DNA from: Chloroflexota bacterium
GTDB lineage: Bacteria > Chloroflexota > Chloroflexia > Chloroflexales > Herpetosiphonaceae
DNA length: 64,000 bases
Direction of reading: 5' to 3'
NCBI GenBank assembly: GCA_020161265.1
Contig: JAIUOC010000001.1
Span: 434,001 to 498,000 of the forward strand
Shown: in pieces, positions 16,836-25,595 of the stretch
How positions within the stretch are numbered: the first letter of the stretch is position 1
Layout: each line of letters begins with the position of its first letter
Position numbers and translations under genes: made by a program
Notes under the pieces: generated by a model
Told to the model about the DNA's origin: nothing
Database searches by the model: none
The model's input: the letters and a program-made list of their open reading frames with translations, nothing else

Positions 16836-19800
16836 CTATAACCCGCCGAGGTTAATCAAACTGAGGGCTTCGTTATCACTGCCATTGGCCAATTTGATCA
16901 CGGCTGCCGAAAAGCCAACAATACTACTCACATAGGAGCCAGCCCAGCCAACAATGCCAATTGCGTCGCCAACTTCTGTGCCTTTAGCAACTTGGCCGAC
17001 GCCTGCGCCAATGCCGCTAACATTCGACAAAATATCGGTTGTCCATGTCCAGCCATCAGCCTGATCCAGCCCGTCGGCGATCAGCGCCATAACGATGATG
17101 ACACTATCAATCCCAATCGTGATCCCACCGCCAATACGTGGGCTACGAATAATCGCACTTTGGGCCGTATTGCAGACACTGAGCAGCCATGAGCTTATTT
17201 TTAGCGTATACCCAGCAATCGATTGCTCAGATTTGCGAATTGGAAAGGTTAATAAAGCCTTGGTTAAGGCTAGTACAATGCTGACTTGCGCCGCCCGCGA
17301 TTTAATCGTTACTTGCTGTTCATCGGCGGCAAGTTTAAACAGGGTTGCAATCGTGATCATTGGGCCAACAATCGCTGCCAACAAGCCCCCAACCTGCGAA
17401 TAGACCACCCCAACCGATTTTGAGGTTGACGCATTGAGCGCTTTGGCCGTGCCGAGCATCAGTTGTTGTTTAGGCTGACCCATAATCGTATTAAATAAGT
17501 TTGGATCATCAAGCACCCGTGATTGATCGGTAAAAGGAGCCGAACCAACGCTGGCTTTGTAAATAATCGTTACCGGGATTGCTAGCAATAAACAAATTCC
17601 ATTGACTACGCTAAAATCTTCAGCTTCGCCAAATAGCCCAGTCACCCACTTATAAAGATCCGACAGCAATGGGATATCCAGATCATCAACCAGTGCATGC
17701 TGAATATCTTTGGCTAAATCGACCACAAACTTGAGCAAGCCGATCACCATGGTTTTAATTGGCTCGATAATCGTGGTTGCAAGATCAGCAAATAATTTAA
17801 GCGTATCAGCAATTGTTACTCCGCCAGTAATAATCTGTTTCAGATCATCAAAATCATTTTCAAGCGCAGCATACAATTGTTGACTAGTTGGAATAACTAC
17901 ATCATTGAGAAATTGAAGAAATGGGTCGTGTTGGAGATTTGATCCCAATCCATTTAACATACCGCTATGTTGAAGCTGATAGGCCGACCAATTGCCACCT
18001 GGCGATTGAAACAGCTGTGTTTGTTGATCATTGTTTTTATTATTGGTTATTGCATTTGGTGTTGTTAATTGGAGTGAACTTGGCACTAAGGTTGCATGAA
18101 TTTGCTGATTAAGTTGATCAAAGGTTGTATTGATACTATTGGTCCAATCGTCGATCTCGCTTTCCATCCGATTGATGCCATAATCAACCCCTTGGCTGAT
18201 AATTCGGGCTAAAACTTTGTGAGTATGCCAAATATCATCCCAGCCAAATAAAAATCCTAGCCATTTAATCAGAGTTTCAATCCCAACCTTAATTAATTGG
18301 AAGATCCAACTCAATACTTTGTAGATACTGGCGATTGAATCGAGCACAATGTTATAGACTTTATCGGCAACTTTAAGAATAAAATTTAAACCTTGCTCAG
18401 CTTCTTTAATCAGGAATGATACGCCATTGCTCAGATAGGTAATGCCTTGCTCAATTTTATCAATGCCAGCCACGAAAAAATGTTCAATTTCGTGCCAAAT
18501 GTCACCAAAAGCATCGCCAATATCATCAAATATATCATCAGCTGAATTCAAGCTTAGGGTTGCCAAGCTACGATTGCGACTAACCTGCATAGTTACTTGT
18601 TTCGCGGCAGATTGCGATACATCGAGTTTTCCGGTTTGTTTCGTATTTTTAGCGCTAAGCACAACATAGGTATTATTACCCATTGGTCCAGTAATTTGGC
18701 TGCTAAGTTGATGTAGTTGGCTAATATTTTGCGCAACACCATTTAACGTTATATCATCTAAATTACCACCAATAACTGGTGAACCGTCGGTAGTTTTGGC
18801 GTTTTTCAAATCATCGCCTGATTTAATTGCCTGAATTCCTTTCGTAATTTTGCCATGAGGATAAATATTCAGAGTTTGATCAATAAAATCTGCTTGAACA
18901 TGAATAATTGGGGCGGTTAAATCGCTGGCTGGCAGAATAATGGTTAAGTTGCCTAACGCATCAGTAGGCACTTGGGCCATCACATCCTGATCAAGGCTAT
19001 AAATCCGTCCATTGATCGTTGCATAACTCCACGTTGAGCAACTAATTGCTAATGGAATATTTGCCAAAGCCATGCCATTTTGATCTTGTAGATGGATATG
19101 GGTGGTATAGGAATTGAAATTGAGCAGATAACTTTGATCAGCAATTGTGATGGTTCGCTGATTCCAAAGTGTCGTATTTGGATCTTGCCAGTAGTGGATA
19201 ACCTGCTGGGTTTGATCAACCACAAATAGCTCGTTGGCATGACTTAATCCGCTGCGAGTTGGCGCAATATGCACAATGCTATCGCTAAAGAGAATTGGTT
19301 CATTAAACGTATACGGTGATCCATGGTTACCAGCGATATAATAGAGCTTGCTTGGGCTTGCCATGACCCATAGGCCGATTGTGTCGCCAGTCGTTGTTAC
19401 AATAATTTGATGCACATCTTTAATTGCATCAGTCACTTTTTGCATTCCAGCCAAACGCGAATTGGCAAAAACATAGACCCCATCGGTTGTTCCAATATAA
19501 ACATCTGACGAAATATCGAGTGGGCTGGTCTTTGTACCTAAGGCCGTCGTCATACAGGTATACGTCAGATTAGTATATTCTGCTGGAATCCCTGCATTGC
19601 CTGGGCTAAAATCATACTGGAGCGAACCTTGGAATTGATCAGCCAAGGTTGTTGCTTCTAAGGTCTGGGTTGCACCAATTTGGTATAAAAAGAAAAAAGC
19701 TCGCTGACCAATTGCATACCCAGTCGTAACTTCTAATAAACTGCCAGGATTATTCAAGACATTTTCAGGGAATTCTAAGGTTTGCGATGTTTTAGCATCA

Positions 19801-20366
19801 ATCACTTGGTAGTAGAATTTTGCATTATTAATTGAGCCAACAATGATAATAATTGGTGGATGACCATCATCTGAACTGCCCATACGAATTGATTCAGCCT
19901 GAAAGCTTGGATCAAGCCCGGTAATTTGTTGGCATTGCTGATTTAGGGTCGTCCAATCAGTTTTTGTATAATCATTCGAAAGCATGCTTGCGCTGAATAC
20001 AGCTGTTTTCTTTTGATCAGCTGTTGCTAAGGCAAGCGTAATCGAAATCAAGCCATGGGTATCTTGGCTAAGATCAAAGGCCACCGCATGGTTATAATCA
20101 CTCCATTGGGTGCTGAGATTAATCACCTGCCAGCCTGTCGGTGTAGTTTCATCGTATTTAATCAAATGCAGCATTTGATCAGTGCCAATTGAAAATAGCA
20201 TTGGCTTGCCAGCACTATCTTGAACGACCGCCAAATTATTGGTTGGCGAAATTGGCGATGATTGTTGGCTATTTTGCATCAACTCAGCCGAAACTTGAAA
20301 GCTAATCTGATCAGTCACGAAATTTGTGGTTGGTAAGGTTATTAAATCAACAGAAGAGGTTGACAT
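16836..20366 (-). CDS. Large unknown protein: propeller-like, Ig-like and helical/hydrophobic regions
   Basis: A 1176-aa protein; I do not recognise the family. There is no signal peptide. Residues about 40-415 contain repeated beta units reading like a propeller (LFSIGTDQMLHLIKYDE, VYIGTTDGVYVFANS, ANELFVVDQTQQVIHYWQD). Residues about 420-510 look like an Ig/transthyretin-type domain (THIHLQDQNGMALANIPLAI). From about 590 the protein is helical and amphipathic (DDIGDAFGDIWHEIEHFF and on), with several strongly hydrophobic Gly/Ala-rich stretches from 880 to the end that could insert into membranes. AAGGAG precedes the ATG. It follows the 544-aa gene by 24 nt. Base composition is visibly more A+T-rich than neighbours. 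A cytolysin or membrane-remodelling role is only a hypothesis. Confidence 0.7.
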   Translation of the reverse strand: MSTSSVDLITLPTTNFVTDQISFQVSAELMQNSQQSSPISPTNNLAVVQDSAGKPMLFSIGTDQMLHLIKYDETTPTGWQVINLSTQWSDYNHAVAFDLSQDTHGLISITLALATADQKKTAVFSASMLSNDYTKTDWTTLNQQCQQITGLDPSFQAESIRMGSSDDGHPPIIIIVGSINNAKFYYQVIDAKTSQTLEFPENVLNNPGSLLEVTTGYAIGQRAFFFLYQIGATQTLEATTLADQFQGSLQYDFSPGNAGIPAEYTNLTYTCMTTALGTKTSPLDISSDVYIGTTDGVYVFANSRLAGMQKVTDAIKDVHQIIVTTTGDTIGLWVMASPSKLYYIAGNHGSPYTFNEPILFSDSIVHIAPTRSGLSHANELFVVDQTQQVIHYWQDPNTTLWNQRTITIADQSYLLNFNSYTTHIHLQDQNGMALANIPLAISCSTWSYATINGRIYSLDQDVMAQVPTDALGNLTIILPASDLTAPIIHVQADFIDQTLNIYPHGKITKGIQAIKSGDDLKNAKTTDGSPVIGGNLDDITLNGVAQNISQLHQLSSQITGPMGNNTYVVLSAKNTKQTGKLDVSQSAAKQVTMQVSRNRSLATLSLNSADDIFDDIGDAFGDIWHEIEHFFVAGIDKIEQGITYLSNGVSFLIKEAEQGLNFILKVADKVYNIVLDSIASIYKVLSWIFQLIKVGIETLIKWLGFLFGWDDIWHTHKVLARIISQGVDYGINRMESEIDDWTNSINTTFDQLNQQIHATLVPSSLQLTTPNAITNNKNNDQQTQLFQSPGGNWSAYQLQHSGMLNGLGSNLQHDPFLQFLNDVVIPTSQQLYAALENDFDDLKQIITGGVTIADTLKLFADLATTIIEPIKTMVIGLLKFVVDLAKDIQHALVDDLDIPLLSDLYKWVTGLFGEAEDFSVVNGICLLLAIPVTIIYKASVGSAPFTDQSRVLDDPNLFNTIMGQPKQQLMLGTAKALNASTSKSVGVVYSQVGGLLAAIVGPMITIATLFKLAADEQQVTIKSRAAQVSIVLALTKALLTFPIRKSEQSIAGYTLKISSWLLSVCNTAQSAIIRSPRIGGGITIGIDSVIIVMALIADGLDQADGWTWTTDILSNVSGIGAGVGQVAKGTEVGDAIGIVGWAGSYVSSIVGFSAAVIKLANGSDNEALSLINLGGL

Positions 20367-20390
20367 ACAGTAAACTCCTTTATTTAAAGC

Positions 20391-22025
20391 TTAGTGTTCA
20401 GCTTTGTAATGTAATTCGAGATAGAAGTTGGCTAATGAATCGGCAGTTGGGTTGCTGATGAAGAATACATTCCCCGCAGGGAGCACAAGCGCCGTATTGA
20501 TCGTTGTGCCAATATCGCCAAGCACAACCCCAATATCACCAATACTATCGATATGGATGCCAAAGGCATTGGCAAAGAGGTTGGCAAAGAAATTTCCATC
20601 TAAGCCAAATGAAAATGCATCGAGGATTGATCCCAAAATATCGCCAATCACACTCCAAGCTTCAGCACAACCATTTTTATCTTGGCCTTTATTAACATTA
20701 CTGATGTTAAATTGCTTGGTAATTGATAGATTTGGCCTGCCACTCGAATCTTTGGTGGTGATTAATGAAACCGTTCCACTCCAATCAAGGCCAGTCCAAG
20801 CCCAACCTTTCGCGGTACATACAAGCATATCTTTGCTTTTTTCTTTGTAAAAATAGAGCTGGCCCGAGAAATTAAGATCAACCTGAGCACTTTGAGCTTG
20901 ATTTACAATTTGAACTGAATAATTATTGACATACTGATCATCACCATCTTTATCGTTAATAATCGCATAGCTGAAGCCATTGGCAGTAGTTGATTTGGCA
21001 TGATCATAATCAGCACCGCTATCAACCGAAAGATGATCTTTAATTTGGCTATAAATGCCGTCATGGATCTGTTGAAAAATTGGCTTGAGGAAATATTCTT
21101 CGAGCAATACTTGATGTGAATAGATCATTTTTGCATCACATTGCTCGTTTGGACTGATCCAGTTGCTATCGAAATTGCCTGGCGTGGTGGAGATTGATTG
21201 ATGGCCACCTTTGGTTACTAGGGCAAAATTCAACGTGCTACGATCAGGATTCGTCGCATCATTGTAGAAATTATAGGTTGCGCCAACTGGGCGTAGCGAG
21301 TCGGGCACGCCGCCATAGCTAGCATAGTTTGATTGATCGCTGGCACTCATCGTATAGCCAAGCACATAGGGATTCCCAGCATCTTTTTGGGATTTAAGGT
21401 ATTCTTGCATAAAAAATACAAATTGTTTCTTGACATCATCGCCAGCGTTGCCAACACTCGTTACCGTTGGATCAAAATTAATTAAATCGGTTGACTCGAA
21501 ATCCATAAAGAGATGATTTACCGTAAACATATTATCGATAAACCCACTAAGCTGTTGTTGAACATTATCGGGAACTTTAATTTTTTGATTGAGATCATCT
21601 TTGGCTAATTTTTCCAGATCCATATTGACACTAATGCCAAATTTCCAATTGCTCATATCGACAGTCAGCCAGGTTGGATTATGCGGCGAACCGCCCCAGT
21701 AGCCAAACGTACCCGAAAGAAAATTGAGCACTAATAAGACAATCGTACCGCTTTCGTGAATTGAAATTTGTGGCAGCATCATTCCATCAAGATAGCCGTC
21801 AAGCTTACTTGAATCAACGCTACCATCTGGTTTTTTGGGTAAATCTGCTGCTGAAGCCAAAATTGTATAAATATCTTGTTTGTTTGCAGCATCCCAAACT
21901 TGCGTGATAACGAGTTCAGGATTAATCACACCTAGGCGAACTAAATGGCTAAGTTGATCATTAATCGTTTTTTGGGTAATTGGAACGATTAAATCGAAGT
22001 TATTAAAAACATCAGTATTTTTCAT
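20391..22025 (-). CDS. Unknown protein, possibly of TULIP/P47-like fold
   Basis: A 544-aa protein without signal peptide or clear membrane segment. The opening FDLIVPITQKTINDQL resembles the first strand and helix of TULIP-fold P47/OrfX proteins that accompany some clostridial toxins, and the end (LPAGNVFFISNP, then NFYLELHYKAEH) is similar in kind; this is pattern recognition, not a database match. The middle is beta-rich with several Trp/Gly motifs. I use the ATG at 22025, six nt after AAGGAG, in preference to the GTG before it. It is the first gene of a two-gene unit with the 1176-aa protein and shares that gene's A+T-rich composition. Confidence 0.65.
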   Translation of the reverse strand: MKNTDVFNNFDLIVPITQKTINDQLSHLVRLGVINPELVITQVWDAANKQDIYTILASAADLPKKPDGSVDSSKLDGYLDGMMLPQISIHESGTIVLLVLNFLSGTFGYWGGSPHNPTWLTVDMSNWKFGISVNMDLEKLAKDDLNQKIKVPDNVQQQLSGFIDNMFTVNHLFMDFESTDLINFDPTVTSVGNAGDDVKKQFVFFMQEYLKSQKDAGNPYVLGYTMSASDQSNYASYGGVPDSLRPVGATYNFYNDATNPDRSTLNFALVTKGGHQSISTTPGNFDSNWISPNEQCDAKMIYSHQVLLEEYFLKPIFQQIHDGIYSQIKDHLSVDSGADYDHAKSTTANGFSYAIINDKDGDDQYVNNYSVQIVNQAQSAQVDLNFSGQLYFYKEKSKDMLVCTAKGWAWTGLDWSGTVSLITTKDSSGRPNLSITKQFNISNVNKGQDKNGCAEAWSVIGDILGSILDAFSFGLDGNFFANLFANAFGIHIDSIGDIGVVLGDIGTTINTALVLPAGNVFFISNPTADSLANFYLELHYKAEH

Positions 22026-22418
22026 CACACACTCCTTATAAAAATGGCCATGCGGGTTTGCTTCGATGCTCTCAGGCTATCGAATTAGTTAAAGCTATGA
22101 TCAAGATTGCTTGATTGGTTTGATATATCGTGGCTCGTCGCTGAGGTTTATTCAGATGTTTAGATAATTGATATATCGTTAGAAGCGGCTTCTAGCTAAT
22201 TAACGCTGGGGATTTGCCAATCATGAATTGCCTTGCCAATGAAAAGGGAATTTGAAAAAACGACATTCCGTGGTATAACGCTGCTGCATGCGCTTGGACA
22301 AGTGGTTGAATCGTCGCTCCATCCATCCAGAACCGCAGCGATCGCGTTCTAGCATATGCATGGATGACCATGCATTAGGTTGCAAACAAACCATGTGGCA
22401 ATTAGGGGAATACATTCT
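22026..22418. other. Intergenic region with a direct repeat TTGATATATCGT
   Basis: This 393-nt stretch separates the divergent 544-aa and metallophosphoesterase genes. TTGATATATCGT occurs at 22120-22131 and again at 22168-22179, 48 nt apart, and could be paired regulator sites for the minus-strand cassette. The rest (22200-22400) shows no convincing gene or structure. Confidence 0.4.
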
Positions 22419-23579
22419 ATGAGCATCGTTATCGTCGTTAGCATACTCCTGCTCTATGCCAGCATTAATTGGTATCTTGGTCGCCGCACATGGCAATGGC
22501 TTCAGGCGCTTATCCCACAGCGTATCCCGCGCTGGGGCTACTGGGTCGTGGTGTGGCTGCTGGCAAGTACGCCGCTACTGACTCGCCTCGTGGCTGGTCG
22601 TATACCCGCGAGCATGATGGCGATCGTCGCCGCGCTTGGCAGCTATTGGATCGCCATTTTTGTCTATGCAGGTATGCTGCTGGCATTGGTGGATCTGCTG
22701 CGCCTGATCCAGCGCTTAACCGGAATCGCCGCCGCATCCATGCAGCGCCCACGTCGCCTAGTAGTGGTCACGGGAGCCATCGTAATGGCTTTCTTAGTTG
22801 GTATTCTAGGCTATGGCACCTGGCGAGCACGCACGCCAGTCGTGGCCGAGTACGCGCTAACAGTTGCTGCGCCCGTTAGCACGCCCCAAACAATCACAAT
22901 TGTGCTCATATCCGACACCCACCTTGGCTATACCAATGGGGCAAATCGGATTCGCGAGCTAGTAACAATGGCGAATGGACTGCAACCTGACCTTGTGCTG
23001 ATTGCTGGCGATATTATTGATGATGATCTTCAGCCGTTTCGCGACCAAGCCATGGCAACAGAGCTGAGCAAACTTCAGGCGCGGCTTGGAATTTACGCGA
23101 TTATGGGCAATCACGATGTACGCGCCGAGGAGTTGGCTGTGTTTCGTTCAGAGCTGGCAAATGCAGGGATTCAGCTCCTGATTGATGAGTGGGTCACGGT
23201 CGATCAACAGATCGTGCTCGTAGGGCGCGATGATATTGGCGGGCCACGAACCTCAGGTGCAGTCGTGGGCAAACCGCTTGCCGAGATCATCCAAACTGCT
23301 GATCCGAGCCTACCGCTGTTGGTTATGGATCACAACCCTAATCGATTTGAGGATTCGGTCGCCGTTGGGGCTGATCTCCAAGTTTCCGGCCATACCCATG
23401 CTGGGCAGATTTTCCCCTTTACGCTGCTAACCAACCAGATCTACGATCAGCATTGGGGAACCCTAAAAACTGGGGCTAGCCAGTTGGTCGTATCATCGGG
23501 CTTTGGCACATGGGGGCCGCCGATTCGGGTTGGTACGATTCCAGAAGTTGTGCGAATTGAGCTAACATTGACTCCCTAG
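22419..23579 (+). CDS. Membrane-anchored metallophosphoesterase (YkuE-like)
   Basis: A 386-aa protein. About four membrane segments fill residues 1-140 (VSILLLYASINWYLG at the start). The calcineurin-like domain follows with all metal motifs: SDTHLG, AGDIIDDD, GNHD, and late HTHAGQ. Such proteins hydrolyse phosphoesters on the outer membrane face, often of lipids. I start at ATG 22419, which follows AGGGGAA; the frame is open upstream to 22380. It is monocistronic, with the convergent APH-like gene 50 nt after its stop. Confidence 0.88.
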   Translation: MSIVIVVSILLLYASINWYLGRRTWQWLQALIPQRIPRWGYWVVVWLLASTPLLTRLVAGRIPASMMAIVAALGSYWIAIFVYAGMLLALVDLLRLIQRLTGIAAASMQRPRRLVVVTGAIVMAFLVGILGYGTWRARTPVVAEYALTVAAPVSTPQTITIVLISDTHLGYTNGANRIRELVTMANGLQPDLVLIAGDIIDDDLQPFRDQAMATELSKLQARLGIYAIMGNHDVRAEELAVFRSELANAGIQLLIDEWVTVDQQIVLVGRDDIGGPRTSGAVVGKPLAEIIQTADPSLPLLVMDHNPNRFEDSVAVGADLQVSGHTHAGQIFPFTLLTNQIYDQHWGTLKTGASQLVVSSGFGTWGPPIRVGTIPEVVRIELTLTP

Positions 23580-23629
23580 GGGCAGATGCAACTCCACCCC
23601 TAAAATAGATCGTGACATGGATTGGCTGG

Positions 23630-24637
23630 TTAATCAGCATTCGTATGGGTGGCTAAATAATCTTGCAGCCAACCTGCAATGCTATCGAGATAATCCTTGG
23701 TGTGTTGCCGATCAAGCCCCTTCAGCGCTTGCCGCCACGAGAGCGCCCGATTGATCATGCCAAGGCGGTAGGCGATGTTGGCGGCTTGATCAAGGTTTTG
23801 GCGCGATGCGAAGCGCGTCCATGGTTCCAAATAGGCATCACGCAAGCGCTGGATAGCCTCGCCATGCTCGTCGAGTTTGAGCCAATGGGCAGCGGCTCGC
23901 ATTGTGACAAGCAGCGAGAAAAAGGGATGACTTACGCTGCAATCGCTCCAATCGGTAATTGTATAGCCGCGCGGCCCATACAGCACATTATTCTCATGAA
24001 TTTCTTCGTGGGTCAGCGTTTCCGCTATGCCATACGAGGCTAATTGTGCCGCCTGCGCTTGAACCGTTGCTTGTAAACTGTGCAATTGCTGATGCTCGGC
24101 GCTGCTCAGACCGCCCGCCTGATCAAGCAATAATTGATCATGATCATTCAATATTTCGCTAAAGCGGCTTGGAAATAGCGTTAATCGTCGATCAGGCACG
24201 CCAAGTTCCAATAAGGCTGGAACCCGCTGGGCCAAGGCAATTTGCAATTCGCTATACTCTGGCAACAGAGCATACCAATGATCAAGTTGGCTCAGATTTT
24301 GGCCGAGTGCCCGTAAGGTCGTGCCTGCATCGGCAGAGAGAATCCAGCCATGGGTTGGCTCGATCGCTAAAATCGGCACGCTACAAGCCGGATGCCATTG
24401 CGCTAAGGCCTGCGTCAAGCCAACTTCATAAGCAAAGGCTGGCGCAGGCGCTTTGCAATAGACCATGCCATGGTTGGTACAAACTTGGGCAAAGGCCGAC
24501 CATGGGCGCTGATGCACGAGTTCCAGCGGGGCAAGCGCCGTCAGCTGATGAATACTGAGTTGCTGCTCAATCCACTCGCTCAAGTGTTCAAGCCATGCGG
24601 GCTGCTCCCACGGTAATTGCTTGATGCTGTCGGTCAT
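23630..24637 (-). CDS. Aminoglycoside phosphotransferase-family protein
   Basis: A 335-aa cytoplasmic kinase-fold protein. The catalytic loop reads TLTHEEIHENNVLYG, where His-x-x-x-x-Asn of the APH family is kept but the catalytic Asp is replaced by Glu (HEEIHENN against the usual HGDxxxxN). The metal-binding ITDWSDCSVSHPFF (usual DFD/DWE) follows. The N-lobe is poorly conserved. Homologues phosphorylate small alcohols or antibiotics, but the Asp-to-Glu change makes activity uncertain. GGAGGAGATCG precedes the ATG. Confidence 0.8.
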   Translation of the reverse strand: MTDSIKQLPWEQPAWLEHLSEWIEQQLSIHQLTALAPLELVHQRPWSAFAQVCTNHGMVYCKAPAPAFAYEVGLTQALAQWHPACSVPILAIEPTHGWILSADAGTTLRALGQNLSQLDHWYALLPEYSELQIALAQRVPALLELGVPDRRLTLFPSRFSEILNDHDQLLLDQAGGLSSAEHQQLHSLQATVQAQAAQLASYGIAETLTHEEIHENNVLYGPRGYTITDWSDCSVSHPFFSLLVTMRAAAHWLKLDEHGEAIQRLRDAYLEPWTRFASRQNLDQAANIAYRLGMINRALSWRQALKGLDRQHTKDYLDSIAGWLQDYLATHTNAD

Positions 24638-24744
24638 CGATCTCCTCCTACAATATTGATAGTTCTGGGTAGTGTAGAACGGAAACCCGCGCTGCCCATC
24701 GGCCTAACTGCTGAACCTTGGCAAAGTGGAATTAGCCTTTGGGT

Positions 24745-25311
24745 TCACCCCACATAGATAATCCTGATTCCCTGTCGGAAAACGATCAAGCCTGTTATCA
24801 CCAAGCCAAGGGCGAGCCAAGCACCAAGCATCCTGAGCCGAGTATGGTAGGCTTTTGGGTTAATGATCGACTGACTCACGATCAACCCTGCACTAAGCAG
24901 CACCCCCGTGAGCATTGTTGCCAAATCGTAGTCATACATGCGGATCGACGACATGGTTGGGATCGACCATTGCGGCGTATCCTGAAGGCCAAGCAGCGCC
25001 TTGATCAGCATATACAACGGCAGCATCGCGAGCAACTCGCCAAGCATGACGATCGCCAGCCACCAATGTTTTTTGAGATTCAGCACGATCAACAGGAGTG
25101 CATTGAGCAGGCTGGTCGCCATCAAGATATAGCCTGGCAGCAACAGCCCAATCCTATGTAGCTCAATCCTATCGTCATAAAATGGCAGGTTCGATGGCAT
25201 CCAGAGGGCTTGCGTGAACCACACCATGGCACAAATCGCCGGAAAATACCACCCATAGATGACGGTATGCCACCATTTGCTAGGCTTGGACAATGAATCG
25301 ACCTTGTACAT
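24745..25311 (-). CDS. Four-helix membrane protein, unknown
   Basis: A 188-aa protein with four to five hydrophobic segments (IYGWYFPAICAMVWF, GYILMATSLLNALLLIVL, WLAIVMLGELLAMLPLYMLI, LATMLTGVLLSAGLIVS, LGAWLALGLVITGLIVF). No family recognised. Two in-frame ATGs lie six nt apart; I chose 25311 because AGGAGG stands 7 nt before it and only 1 nt before the other. It lies 107 nt upstream of the APH-like gene on the same strand, but co-transcription is not evident. Confidence 0.7.
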   Translation of the reverse strand: MYKVDSLSKPSKWWHTVIYGWYFPAICAMVWFTQALWMPSNLPFYDDRIELHRIGLLLPGYILMATSLLNALLLIVLNLKKHWWLAIVMLGELLAMLPLYMLIKALLGLQDTPQWSIPTMSSIRMYDYDLATMLTGVLLSAGLIVSQSIINPKAYHTRLRMLGAWLALGLVITGLIVFRQGIRIIYVG

Positions 25312-25595
25312 ACACATACCTCCTACAATAACAACGATGGGTTGAGCATACCAAGATTAATCGGGCGCAAGTTGCAGATCTAGCGCAATTTAAGAGCATT
25401 TTTGTTGCATTCCAGCATAGTCGGTGCTATTTCAGGCATGGAGTTTGGCCGATTAACTCAATTATGCTGTTGTAACCCCACACTTGCTTGCCCATGATCG
25501 TATGCGGTAGAATACAAACGATTGTAGTGTGTGGATGCCCCATTGGCGGATAGAGTCACCCTAATCGACCAAAATAGTCTTGTCGGAGGAGTTGC

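Noticed and set aside
22221-22496. Minus-strand 91-aa frame in the divergent region
   Set aside because: No Shine-Dalgarno or family, overlaps the metallophosphoesterase start.
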